Notes: generated by a model from the letters alone, not told the origin. A DNA stretch of 64,000 nucleotides from Poriferisodalis sp965204195 (GCF_965204195.1 NZ_OZ241975.1:1612001-1676000), one strand, 5' to 3'; counted from the first letter of the stretch, positions 25,179 through 34,245 are shown. Numbers and translations are program-made.

Positions 25179-27992
25179 GTGAACGCAATCGGCCGAGGAC
25201 CAAAGCTGATCGAAGTGGCGTTGCCGTTGGCGACCATCAACGCCGCCTCGGCGCAAGAAAAGAAGATCCGTTCGGGGCATCCATCAAACATTCATCAGTG
25301 GTGGGCACGAAGGCCGTTGGCGACGGCGCGGGCGGTGATCTGGGCGTCGCTGGTGGACGATCCCTCTGCCGTTGGGTACCGGGATCCAGCCGGCAACCTG
25401 CTCCTGACGGAGGAGGCGCAGGAAGCGGAGCGGCAACGGCTATTCGGGGTCTTGGAACAATTGGTCAAGCGGGAAAACTCCAGCAACGTGGACGTGCTTG
25501 AGGCAGCTCGAGCCGAAATCGACCGCGCATTCCCAGAGGGACCGCCGCCGATCCTTGATCCGTTTGCAGGCGGCGGGGCCATTCCACTCGAGGCGCAGCG
25601 ACTCGGTCTGACGACCCTAGCGGGGGATTTGAACCCGGTCGCGGTGCTCATTACCAAGGCGATGATCGAGATTCCGCCCCGATTTGGCGGCTGCGCGCCA
25701 GTGCATCCCGGCATTGACAAGGACTTGACAACGTGGGAAGAAACGCTAGGTATCGCAGCCGATGTGGAGGCATATGGGCGCTGGATGCGCGACGAAGCCG
25801 AGCGGCGTATCGGTCATCTGTACCCCGATGCGATAGGCGCTGATGGTGAGCGGCGAACGCCTATCGCATGGATCTGGGCGAGAACGGTCGAATCGCCCGA
25901 CCCGAGCTGGTCTGGATGTGTGCCGCTGGTCGCCTCGTGGATGTTGTCGAAGAAGCCCGGGAAGCCCAAGGTGTGGGTCGAACCGATCATTGATCGCGAA
26001 ACACAAACTATCAGCTACGAGGTCCGAAAAGGCCGCGAGCCTTCACATGAGCGCACAGTAAGAGCTGCAAATGGAACTTGTCTCGCGACGGGCGCTGCGA
26101 TTCCCGGTTCAAGCATTGACCACGCGGCCTCGCAAGGCCTAATGGGTGCCGTTCCGATGGCGATAGCCGTCGAGGGTCTCAAAGGACGAGAGTATCTGGA
26201 CATCGATCGCGTTCAACTAGATGCCATTGAGGTTGCGGCCTCAGCGAAGGCCTCAGTCGACATTTCGAAGCTGCCTCGCGGGACAACAAGGGGAACGTTC
26301 GGAGGCAATGCCCAAGGTCGCTACTACGGCTTTTTCGAATTCGCGGATTACTTCTCAGATCGACAACTCGTGGCGCTTACGACATTCTCTGACTTACTCA
26401 CCGAAGTGGCCGATATGGTGCGATCTGATGCGAAAACGGCGGGGATGGCCAGCGACGGAAGGCGCCTGCGTAACGGAGGTGCTGGCGCTGATGCCTACTC
26501 AGATGCGGTCGTAACCTATCTCGCATTTGCCATAGACAAGCTCGCGGAGCTCTCAAACACCCTAGTTGTCTGGGAACCAGTCGCTCAATGTCCTCGCGAT
26601 ATTTTTCGGCGTCAAGCGATTCCGATGACATGGGATTTTGCAGAAGCGAACCCCTTTAGCCGAAGTTCCGGCTCATTCATGACTTGCCTTGCGAACTCCC
26701 TTAGGGGACTGAGGAGCATTGGAATTTCGCGCGGAGGTCCCGCAGAAGTATCTCAAGAGGATGCGCGTGCCCGCTTAGATGGCGCCGCGATATCGGCAAT
26801 TTCAACAGACCCACCGTACTACGACAACATCTCATACGCCGACTTGGCAGACTTCTATTACGTGTGGTTGAGGCGTAACCTTTTTGATATCTGGCCAGAT
26901 GAATGCTCGACCGTTCTAACGCCGAAAGCTGAAGAACTCATCGCAAATCGGTACCGTACTGGTTCCAAGGAGTCAGCTGAAGCCCACTTCGAATCAGGAA
27001 TGGCCGAATTCATGAGTAGGCTAGCTGTACGCACTCATTCAGATGTCCCGGCGACCATCTACTACGCCTACCGGGCGACTGAATCGCGCGATGGCGAGAT
27101 CCGATCGACCGGCTGGGATACATTCCTGCAAGCAATCGTTGATTCAGGACTCAGAGTGACAGCCACTTGGCCAATGCGCACCGAACTGACTGCTGGCCTC
27201 AAGGTTGGCATCAATTCCTTAGCTTCGTCAATAGTGATCGCATGTAGGCCGCGGACGGCGAATGCACCGATGGCGTCTCGCGGAGAATTTATCGCCACCC
27301 TACGAAACGAATTACCTGAGGCAATGCGGCTCTTGCAGTCGGGCAACATTGCACCCGTCGACATGGCGCAATCCACTATCGGACCAGGGATCGAAGTGTT
27401 CTCTCGATACGCCAGAGTTGTCGAGGCAGACGGTACTGCGATGCGTGTTTCGTCGGCGCTATCAATCATTAATGACGTGCTGGGCGAGGTCTTAGATGGC
27501 GAAGAAGCCGAGTTGGACCGTGACACGAGGTTTGCACTCACGTGGTTTGCAGAACACGAGTACAAACCCGGGTCGTCAGGCGATGCGGAAAGCGTTGCCA
27601 AGGCCAAGAATACTTCGCTCAGCGGTCTCACTGAGTCGGGCATTGGCGAAGCCCGAGCCGGCAAGTTTCGGCTCTATCAGCGTGACGAGTTGGATCCCGA
27701 TTGGGTGCCGGCCGAAGATGATCGGTTTACGATCTGGGAGGCGCTGCAGTACCTCGTCGCTGCCTTGGAGCGTTCCGAGAGCGAGGCTGCCGACCTGCTA
27801 CACACCCTCGGCGGCAACGGTGACCGAGCTCGACAGCTCGCTTACCTGCTGTACCAGAAGGCGAACGACAGGGGTTGGGCAGCCGAGGCCAATGCGTACA
27901 ACACCCTCATCACAGCCTGGCCCGGACTGTGCGAAGGAGCATTGGTGGCGGCAGCCCGTGCTGCGGCGCCGCTTGCGGGTCAGATGTTCTGA
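25179..27992 (+). CDS. DUF1156 adenine-specific DNA methylase (COG1743-type, defence-associated)
   Basis: A 937-residue protein. The GTG at 25179 places the conserved N-terminus (KLIEVALPL..IN..SA.EK.IR.GHPS..HQWWARRPL) at residue 8 onwards, which fits the family better than starts 34 codons upstream. Motif I is DPFAGGG (~127) and the catalytic motif IV is DPPY (~544), so it should be an N6-adenine methyltransferase. The central region normally holds a zinc ribbon, but here its Cys knuckles are mostly lost (SPDPSWSGC, TCLATGA). The middle third (about 26.0-27.4 kb) is visibly richer in A/T than both ends, suggesting a mosaic gene. Homologues are typical neighbours of DUF499 ATPases and SNF2 helicases, as here. 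Likely self-DNA marking component. Confidence 0.88.
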   Translation: MNAIGRGPKLIEVALPLATINAASAQEKKIRSGHPSNIHQWWARRPLATARAVIWASLVDDPSAVGYRDPAGNLLLTEEAQEAERQRLFGVLEQLVKRENSSNVDVLEAARAEIDRAFPEGPPPILDPFAGGGAIPLEAQRLGLTTLAGDLNPVAVLITKAMIEIPPRFGGCAPVHPGIDKDLTTWEETLGIAADVEAYGRWMRDEAERRIGHLYPDAIGADGERRTPIAWIWARTVESPDPSWSGCVPLVASWMLSKKPGKPKVWVEPIIDRETQTISYEVRKGREPSHERTVRAANGTCLATGAAIPGSSIDHAASQGLMGAVPMAIAVEGLKGREYLDIDRVQLDAIEVAASAKASVDISKLPRGTTRGTFGGNAQGRYYGFFEFADYFSDRQLVALTTFSDLLTEVADMVRSDAKTAGMASDGRRLRNGGAGADAYSDAVVTYLAFAIDKLAELSNTLVVWEPVAQCPRDIFRRQAIPMTWDFAEANPFSRSSGSFMTCLANSLRGLRSIGISRGGPAEVSQEDARARLDGAAISAISTDPPYYDNISYADLADFYYVWLRRNLFDIWPDECSTVLTPKAEELIANRYRTGSKESAEAHFESGMAEFMSRLAVRTHSDVPATIYYAYRATESRDGEIRSTGWDTFLQAIVDSGLRVTATWPMRTELTAGLKVGINSLASSIVIACRPRTANAPMASRGEFIATLRNELPEAMRLLQSGNIAPVDMAQSTIGPGIEVFSRYARVVEADGTAMRVSSALSIINDVLGEVLDGEEAELDRDTRFALTWFAEHEYKPGSSGDAESVAKAKNTSLSGLTESGIGEARAGKFRLYQRDELDPDWVPAEDDRFTIWEALQYLVAALERSESEAADLLHTLGGNGDRARQLAYLLYQKANDRGWAAEANAYNTLITAWPGLCEGALVAAARAAAPLAGQMF
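27974..27992 (+). repeat. 19-bp repeat, copy at the methylase 3' end
   Basis: TGCGGGTCAGATGTTCTGA, which includes the methylase stop codon, recurs at 29214-29232 with two changes, just before the DUF499 gene. The copies bracket the small membrane protein and the second toxin-antitoxin-like pair. Confidence 0.6.
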
Positions 27993-27994
27993 CG

Positions 27995-28012
27995 CCCGAT
28001 CGGATCATCGGG
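27995..28012 (+). terminator. Hairpin after the methylase stop codon
   Basis: CCCGAT-CGGATC-ATCGGG forms a six-base-pair stem with a six-base loop starting three bases after the stop. There is no U-tract, so termination is uncertain. Confidence 0.3.
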
Positions 28013-28225
28013 TATCCCGGCGTCGAGCCCGCACGCAAGAAACACCGGCAGCCATCGCCCACGCGACAGCTGGCCCAAGTCGCTCCGTGTCGTGCTGGCG
28101 AAACAGGGCACCGGCATCGTTGTGACACCCCCCTGGTGGGATCTTCGTCATGAGATCACAGCTCAAGGGGAACGCAACACCATGAGATGCCAAATTCGCA
28201 TGCCGTGTCGCAAGAAGGGCTGAAC

Positions 28226-28507
28226 GTGGCTGGTGTGATCGGCTTCGTGACGCTCGCCGCGCTCGGCGGCAGCCTGTTGTACATCGTCGCCAGCATCGGC
28301 CGATGGCTCGCCGAGCCTCAGTATCCGCGGCGGTCTCCGGTTCATGTCGTGGTCATCGAGGAATACGATTTCTTCGATGATGATCCCGATGGCGGAGACC
28401 CCGACGGCGGCCAGCCGCAGGACATCCCAGACAACGTGGTCCCTCTGCATTCGCAACGTGTCGAACCAGGTGACCTGAGGATTGCCAACGATCAGCCACT
28501 TCGCTGA
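28226..28507 (+). CDS. Small membrane protein with acidic Asp/Gly-rich tail
   Basis: A 93-residue protein. The GTG at 28226 is chosen because AGAAGGG sits six bases upstream; earlier ATG/GTG codons in frame lack such a site. One transmembrane helix spans residues ~3-22 (GVIGFVTLAALGGSLLYIVA). The tail contains a DDDPDGGDPDGG acidic run. No family recognised. It is located in the gap between methylase and DUF499 genes on the same strand. Confidence 0.55.
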   Translation: MAGVIGFVTLAALGGSLLYIVASIGRWLAEPQYPRRSPVHVVVIEEYDFFDDDPDGGDPDGGQPQDIPDNVVPLHSQRVEPGDLRIANDQPLR

Positions 28508-28594
28508 AGCCGCCCGCGCCACAGTGCCCGTCGCCGACCAGGCGCTCTGACTGCAAGCGCGAGTTGAGGTCGCTAGCCGCCGTCGTCGCCCCGG

Positions 28595-28888
28595 CTAGCG
28601 CGCGTGCGATGCCGGTTGATGCCGAGAGTCCTGATGTCCGTAGCGTTGCTCGGCTGCGGCTGCATCGATGCCGAGAATCTCGCCGATGCGTGCCCAAGTG
28701 GTGCCCGCAGCTCGGGCTTCAGCTACCGATTCGGCAAGTTCAGCGGCGTCGGCAGATCGGCGACGAGCGGCGCGAATGAGCAGGTACTCCACACCCGGCA
28801 CGACCTCTCCCTCGGACGGATCGAACGACTCCATGTGGTCGGCGATCTCGTCGCACCGGTCGACGGTGTCAGCGTGGGTCCACTTCAT
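28595..28888 (-). CDS. Putative antitoxin of a small two-gene module (copy 2)
   Basis: A 97-residue homologue of the protein at 21648-21962: the same EIADHMESFDP...EYLLIRAARRRSADAAEL head and a helix-turn-helix-like TTWARIGEILGIDAAAAEQR segment. It overlaps its upstream partner by four bases. It lies on the strand opposite to the methylase and DUF499 genes it separates. Function inferred from pairing only. Confidence 0.65.
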   Translation of the reverse strand: MKWTHADTVDRCDEIADHMESFDPSEGEVVPGVEYLLIRAARRRSADAAELAESVAEARAAGTTWARIGEILGIDAAAAEQRYGHQDSRHQPASHAR

Positions 28889-29148
28889 CGTGCTACCCGC
28901 CAGAGTCGCGCGTATTTCGGGCGTGCGCGCATCGCGTGAATGATGATGTCGACATCGTGCTCCGGATCGTACAGCACGCCTATTTCCAAGGGGAGTCCGT
29001 CGGCTCCTGGGCCGACGAGCATGTCGAAGTTCTCCCTCTCGAGGACCACGACATCCGGCCGACGGTACGCATGCAGAATGTCAGCAACGCCGATGCCGTG
29101 ACGGTGAGCTGACGGACGGATTTCGGGCTGAGTCGCTTGCCAGCTCAC
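28885..29148 (-). CDS. Putative toxin of a small two-gene module (copy 2)
   Basis: An 87-residue homologue of 21959-22204: HRHGIGVADILHAYRRPDVV near the start, LEIGVLYDPEHD and IIHAMRARPKYARLWRVAR at the end. The GTG at 29148 is preferred to longer forms because homology begins there and a TACGTT box lies eight bases upstream, the leaderless pattern. The second copy of this module occupies the second gap of the helicase-methylase-ATPase system. Activity unknown. Confidence 0.65.
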   Translation of the reverse strand: MSWQATQPEIRPSAHRHGIGVADILHAYRRPDVVVLERENFDMLVGPGADGLPLEIGVLYDPEHDVDIIIHAMRARPKYARLWRVAR

Positions 29149-29213
29149 CAGCGTGCAACGTACGAACCCAAGGTGCGCGACGCCAGCTATTTTCCCCGCA
29201 GGAGGCACGCTGT

Positions 29214-29232
29214 CGCGGGCCAGATGTTCTGA
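29214..29232 (+). repeat. 19-bp repeat, downstream copy before the DUF499 gene
   Basis: CGCGGGCCAGATGTTCTGA matches 17 of 19 bases of the methylase 3' end at 27974-27992. It may mark the original junction between methylase and DUF499 genes before the intervening genes entered. Confidence 0.6.
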
Positions 29233-29314
29233 TCGTCGCGGCGCGAGATGTCACAGCCCGGTGGAATGATGTGGCGGCTGTCTGTGCTGTCGGTCGTCGA
29301 GAGGTGCGCATTCC

Positions 29315-32300
29315 ATGGTGATGGCGAACGTGGAGCGGGTCTCGAAGGCGCTTGACCTGTTGAGCGACGGTCTGCGGCCCAAGTGCGAGCAGACCTGGCA
29401 GGGCTACTACGGGGACGACTGGCTGGCCGCACTGCGGCGGCAGCTACGCGGCCCCCAGAGTTCCGGCGATGTGAGCGATATTGCCTTCCTGCTGAGCGGC
29501 ATGAAGGCCACTTGGAACGAGATTTTCGGGCATGGCTTCTCACCCTCGATCAGGTCGCTCGTGTTCGAAGTTGGAGAGACTCGCAACAATTGGGCGCACA
29601 AGCAGCAGTTCTCCTCCGATGACACCGTCCGGGCGCTCGACTCGATGGAGCGTCTCCTTGAGGCGTTTGGCGACACCGAGCAGCGTCAGCAGATTCGCAA
29701 CTCGCGCCGAGACCTCATGCGGCAGATGTTCGACGAGGAAGCGCGCTCTGAGCGGCGCCGCACCGCTGCCAAACCCACCGAGGGGCAGCCACAAGCAGGG
29801 CTGACACCGTGGCGAGAGGTCATCACACCCCACAGCGACGTGCAGACAGGCCGGTTCGACCAAGCCGAATTCGCCGCGGACCTGTACGAGGTATCCCAAG
29901 GCACCGCTGATCACGAGTACCAGGACCCTGAGGCCTTCTTCGCTCGCACGTACCTCACGGTCGGATTGCGGGAACTGCTGGTCGGCGCCACCCAGCGTCT
30001 GTCTGGCAACGGCGGCACGCCAGTGATCGAGCTGCAGACCAATTTCGGCGGCGGCAAGACCCACAGCATGATCGCGCTGCACCATCTCGCGTCAGGTGTG
30101 CCGGCAACAAGGCTGTCAGGCGTCTCGGAGATGCTGGCTGAGGCCGACGTCGATCTGCCGCCGAAGGTCAATCGGGCCGTGCTCGTGGGGCAGGTCATGT
30201 CGGTGGCCGACCCCAAACGGGTCAGCGCCGACACGGCATTGCACACGATGTGGGGGAATCTCGCCTACCAGCTCGGAGGCCAGGAGGGCTACGAGCTGGT
30301 ACGCACCGACGACGAAGCCGGCACCAACCCAGGCGAGAAACTGCGCGAGCTGTTCCGGCGTTACGGCCCTGCGGTGGTGCTGATCGACGAATGGGTGGCG
30401 TATGCCCGGCAGTTGCCCGACGCAGGCGCCGACAGTCGGCGCGTGGCCGCAGGCGACTTCGACACCCAGTTCACCTTCGCTCAGGCGCTCACCGAGGCGG
30501 CGGCAGCGTCCGACAACGTCGTGGTGTTGGTGACGATTCCCGCATCGGACATCGAGACCGGCGGACCGCGTGGCCACACGGCGATGGAACGGCTGAAGAA
30601 CGTCGTCGACCGCACTGCAACCCCGTGGCAGCCGGCTTCAGCGGACGAATCCTTCGAGATCGTGAGGCGACGGCTGTTCGACCCCATCTCGCCGGAGAAC
30701 GCGCGGGTGCGCGACGGCGTCATCCGGGCCTTCAGCGAGATGTACCACGGCGCCGCCGATGAGTTCCCGCTTGGCAAGGGAGAAGCCGACTACCGGCGGC
30801 GCATGGAGCTCTCGTACCCGATCCATCCAGAGCTCTTCGACCGTCTCTTCGAGGACTGGTCGGCGCTCGACAAGTTCCAGCGGACCCGTGGGGTGTTGCG
30901 GCTGATGGCGATCGCCATCTCGCAGCTGTGGCAGCGCGGCGACCAGTCGCTGCTGATCATGCCGGGCAACCTGCCGATGGACTCTGCTGGGGTTGCGAGC
31001 GAGTTGAAGAAGTACTTGGAGGAAGGCTGGGACCCAGTCATCAAATCGGACGTTGACGGGCCTAACGCGCTGCCGCTGAGCATTGACAAAGCGTTTTCGC
31101 ACTTCGGCCGGTTGTCGGCAACCAGACGTGCGGCCCGCACCGTCTACATGGGCTCGGCACCACGGCCTGACGGCAAGCGTGGCGTTGACGTGAAGTCGGT
31201 GGTGTTGGGCTGCGTTCAGCCCGGCGAGCCCACGGGACAGTTCGCTGACGCATTGCGTCGGTTGTCAGATCAGGCGACGCACCTCTACGTCGACGGTTCG
31301 CAGTACTGGTACTCGCTGATTCCGAATGTCACGCGCATCGCTGCCGATAGGGCTGCGTCCAACTTCAGCGATCGCGACGCCGACGACGTAGTTCGCGAAC
31401 GGATCGCAGCGCAACGAGACCGAGGCAACTTCGTGGCTGTGCACCCGTTCGCTGCCGGACCAGGGGACGTGCCCGACAACGACGACGGCACCCATTTGGT
31501 GGTACTCGAACCCGAGGCCACCCACTCGGCTGGGGACCAGAACTCGCCGGCCGTCAAGCTGGCCGAGCGCATCGTCACTCAGAGAGACGCCGGCCCCAGG
31601 TTGAACCAGAACCTGCTCGTCTTCGTGGCTGCGGCCGCGAATCGACTCGCTGAGTTGCGCGGCGCAGTCCGGTCGTTCCTCGCTTGGAAATCGATAGTTG
31701 CGGAACACGTGCCGTTAGATCTCACCGCCCAGCAGAAGCAGCAGGCCGACACCAAGCTGGCAGATGCGTCCAAGCAGGTCGACAGCCTGATTGCAGAGAC
31801 GTTCACGCAGGTGCTGGTGCCATCTCGGGCCCCCGGTACCGCCGACATCGACTGGCAATTCACCCGGGCTTCCACGACGGGCGACATCGGCGAGCGCATC
31901 AGCCGCAAGCTGGGAACGGAGGAGAAGCTGATCGGCCGCTATGCCGGCGTGCGAGTTCGCATGGACCTCGACAAGCACAGCCTCTGGACCAAGCGCGGCG
32001 ATGTCTCTCTCGGAGCCCTGTGGGAGGCCTACGCCCGCTATCCGTACATGCCCCGCCTCATGTCGCGCGATGTGCTCGAACAGGCAGTCAGCAAGGGCGT
32101 GTCAGAGTTGAACTGGCAGCAAGAAACCTTCGCCTATGCCGAGGCCCACGACGGCGACAGCTGGGTTGGCGTCCGCACTGCACAGCACATCGTGCCGTCG
32201 GCCGGTGGCTTGCTCATTCACCCTGACTTTGCTCCTGAACCAACTCGACCCGAGGAGTCCGGCGAGGACGAGCCGACCGATCCCGGCGGCGTGGCGCCAC

Positions 32301-32584
32301 CTGGCGGTCGGAAGACACCGGGCGGAGGCGCAGAAGATCCGGACCCTGGCGGCGACGATCGTCCCAGCCCCACCCAGTTCTACGCCCAGTTCCATCTCGA
32401 CAGCCTTCGAGGAATCCAGCAGCTCAGCGACATCCTCGAACACATCGCCGCACACCTCGGGCCTGACGTTGAGCTCGAGCTTGAGCTACGCGCTCGGAAC
32501 GCCGACGGATACGACGACGGCACCCGCCGAACGGTCAGCGAGAACGCCCAAAGCCTCAATGCCCAAGCCGCCGAATTCGAATAG
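29315..32584 (+). CDS. DUF499 AAA+-type ATPase, defence-associated (COG1483-type)
   Basis: A 1089-residue protein. The N-terminal ~130 residues form a separate helical domain (SKALDLLSDGLRPKCEQTWQG...NNWAHKQQF) similar to Swt1/HEPN-type N-termini. The DUF499 core starts near residue 165 with LTPWREVITPHSDVQTGRF, the Walker A FGGGKTHS is at ~244-250 and a Walker B-like AVVLIDEWVAYAR follows at ~353. The C-terminus has a Gly/Pro-rich linker (~975-1020) and a small end domain. Proteins of this family pair with DUF1156 methylases in predicted anti-phage systems. It is the last gene of the island and, with the helicase at 18042 and methylase at 25179, makes a three-component core on one strand. 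Confidence 0.88.
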   Translation: MVMANVERVSKALDLLSDGLRPKCEQTWQGYYGDDWLAALRRQLRGPQSSGDVSDIAFLLSGMKATWNEIFGHGFSPSIRSLVFEVGETRNNWAHKQQFSSDDTVRALDSMERLLEAFGDTEQRQQIRNSRRDLMRQMFDEEARSERRRTAAKPTEGQPQAGLTPWREVITPHSDVQTGRFDQAEFAADLYEVSQGTADHEYQDPEAFFARTYLTVGLRELLVGATQRLSGNGGTPVIELQTNFGGGKTHSMIALHHLASGVPATRLSGVSEMLAEADVDLPPKVNRAVLVGQVMSVADPKRVSADTALHTMWGNLAYQLGGQEGYELVRTDDEAGTNPGEKLRELFRRYGPAVVLIDEWVAYARQLPDAGADSRRVAAGDFDTQFTFAQALTEAAAASDNVVVLVTIPASDIETGGPRGHTAMERLKNVVDRTATPWQPASADESFEIVRRRLFDPISPENARVRDGVIRAFSEMYHGAADEFPLGKGEADYRRRMELSYPIHPELFDRLFEDWSALDKFQRTRGVLRLMAIAISQLWQRGDQSLLIMPGNLPMDSAGVASELKKYLEEGWDPVIKSDVDGPNALPLSIDKAFSHFGRLSATRRAARTVYMGSAPRPDGKRGVDVKSVVLGCVQPGEPTGQFADALRRLSDQATHLYVDGSQYWYSLIPNVTRIAADRAASNFSDRDADDVVRERIAAQRDRGNFVAVHPFAAGPGDVPDNDDGTHLVVLEPEATHSAGDQNSPAVKLAERIVTQRDAGPRLNQNLLVFVAAAANRLAELRGAVRSFLAWKSIVAEHVPLDLTAQQKQQADTKLADASKQVDSLIAETFTQVLVPSRAPGTADIDWQFTRASTTGDIGERISRKLGTEEKLIGRYAGVRVRMDLDKHSLWTKRGDVSLGALWEAYARYPYMPRLMSRDVLEQAVSKGVSELNWQQETFAYAEAHDGDSWVGVRTAQHIVPSAGGLLIHPDFAPEPTRPEESGEDEPTDPGGVAPPGGRKTPGGGAEDPDPGGDDRPSPTQFYAQFHLDSLRGIQQLSDILEHIAAHLGPDVELELELRARNADGYDDGTRRTVSENAQSLNAQAAEFE

Positions 32585-32614
32585 CCGGATCACTGCGGGT
32601 CCTTGACGGGCAGA

Positions 32615-33100
32615 ATGCCGCTTGTGGATAGCTGCGTCTTCTGTCGGATCGTGGCTGGCGCTGAGCCGTGCCACCTCGTCTATGAGGACGAACGCCATCT
32701 TGGTTTCTTGGACATCTTTCCGAATACCGAGGCGTTCAGCGTGGTGATGACGAAGGAGTGTCTTCCTAGCGACATCGCACGAGTAGACGGCCATGTTGCT
32801 GCGGGCCTGTTTGAGGCTGCGCGCCGGGTTGCCGTCAAGATCGCTGCTGCGTACGAGGACGTGGATCGCTGCGCGATCGTGTTCGAGGGAATGATGATCG
32901 ATCACCTGCACGCCAAGGTCATCCCGCTGCATCGGACGGCCGGAGTGCAGCCGAGTCCCGAGTCGGGGACGACGGCTCGTGGTGACCAGTACTTTGAGGC
33001 GTATCCCGGCTATGTGACCACCGAGATCGCGGCCAGTCGGGCAGACGACGAACACTTGGCTGCGGTTGCCGCCAAGATCAACTCGCAGGGCAGGCGTTGA
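32615..33100 (+). CDS. HIT-like protein with altered histidine triad
   Basis: A 161-residue protein starting CVFCRI after a short leader, like HIT hydrolases (CIFCKI). The histidine triad reads H97-L-H99-A-K101 (HLHAKV), so the nucleophilic middle His is kept but the third His is Lys. HIT proteins hydrolyse or transfer nucleotidyl groups from dinucleotides and nucleotide conjugates. The change could alter activity. The start was set at the ATG (32615). The stop codon overlaps the ATG of the next gene by one base (TGATG), so it is coupled to the 2OG-oxygenase-like gene. Confidence 0.8.
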   Translation: MPLVDSCVFCRIVAGAEPCHLVYEDERHLGFLDIFPNTEAFSVVMTKECLPSDIARVDGHVAAGLFEAARRVAVKIAAAYEDVDRCAIVFEGMMIDHLHAKVIPLHRTAGVQPSPESGTTARGDQYFEAYPGYVTTEIAASRADDEHLAAVAAKINSQGRR

Positions 33101-34089
33101 TGGGCGAAGCAGTTCCGTTTCCGGCCACCCAGCCGCTGGGCTACGAGTGGCTGGAGGGCGAGCCGGCGTTCGATGCCGAGCGGCATCTGCAGCTTGAGGA
33201 TCCGGCCGAGGTGCTGATGCTGGCCGATCTCGGTTACGACGAAGCCGAGATTGCGACGAAGGCCACGCCGGTGGCGCTGTCGTCGCCGTTCCGGATGCTC
33301 AGCGACGAGGGCTCGGCGATCATGCTGGAGACCGCCCGGCGGCTGCGCTGCTTCACCCGCCCGGCGGGGGAGCGCATCGAGCGGACCGTGCGCGGCGGCT
33401 GCTATCGCTCACGCTGGCTGCGTGACCTCTGCCTCAGCCCCGAAGCGACAGCGCACCTCGAAGCGATCTACGGCATCGAGATCGCCCCGCACCCGATGCC
33501 GGTGCACCTCGGCCACATCAACTACGAGCCGTCGCAAATCGATGTCGGCATCGACAAGTGGCATCACGACACGTTGCCGCTCGACTACGTGCTGGCGGTG
33601 ACCGACCCCGCGCGGGTTGCCGGCGGGCGTTTCGAGTGGTTCGGGGGCACCAAGCACGAGGCCGCCGCGCTGGCCGATGCCGGCGAGCAGGTTTCGGCTG
33701 AGCGGTCGGTCGCTCCCGAGTTTCCCGGACCCGGTTATGCCGTCGCGCTGCACGGCGACATGGTGGTGCACCGCGCCGGCCCGCTCGACGAGATGTGCGA
33801 GCGCATCTCGATGGTGAACGGCTACGTGGCGACTGGCGCCGCGGTCGACGAGCAGAGTCGCACGTCCGACCTGATCGGCATCGACGACCCAGAGGTGCTG
33901 TGGACCGAGTGGGCCAAGTTCGCGGCCTGGCGGAGCAAGGATCGCTTGGCACACCTGATCGACGAGCTGGAGTTCACCTCCGATCGCGACGCCGTCATCG
34001 CTGAGTTGGAGAACGCGATCGGTGACGCTCAGCGTGCCGTCGAAGAGATGCGCGCTGGCGAGAAGGGCCTGCTGCACTACGGCGACTGA
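33100..34089 (+). CDS. 2-oxoglutarate/Fe(II) oxygenase-like protein
   Basis: A 329-residue protein. A facial-triad pattern is visible: H155-x-D157 in the KWHHDTLPLDYVL segment and H224 in MVVHRAGPL, followed by an Arg (CERISMV) suited to bind 2-oxoglutarate. The GGRFEWFGGT strand after HxD is typical of double-stranded beta-helix oxygenases of the phytanoyl/2OG type. The C-terminal ~75 residues are helical. Coupled to the HIT-like gene and followed by an aldehyde dehydrogenase gene. Substrate unknown. Confidence 0.7.
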   Translation: MGEAVPFPATQPLGYEWLEGEPAFDAERHLQLEDPAEVLMLADLGYDEAEIATKATPVALSSPFRMLSDEGSAIMLETARRLRCFTRPAGERIERTVRGGCYRSRWLRDLCLSPEATAHLEAIYGIEIAPHPMPVHLGHINYEPSQIDVGIDKWHHDTLPLDYVLAVTDPARVAGGRFEWFGGTKHEAAALADAGEQVSAERSVAPEFPGPGYAVALHGDMVVHRAGPLDEMCERISMVNGYVATGAAVDEQSRTSDLIGIDDPEVLWTEWAKFAAWRSKDRLAHLIDELEFTSDRDAVIAELENAIGDAQRAVEEMRAGEKGLLHYGD

Positions 34090-34245
34090 CCGGCCGAACT
34101 CGCAGCGGCGTCGGTTGTTGCGGCACTGCGAGCGATCCATCGGTTGAGCGGCAACCCCGCGGTAGTGCCGAAGCGTGAATGGTCGCAGGGTCGAGGCCCG
34201 GTTGCGATGGCGCGCAGCGACCGGTCGATTTGCGATGCTGGCGCG

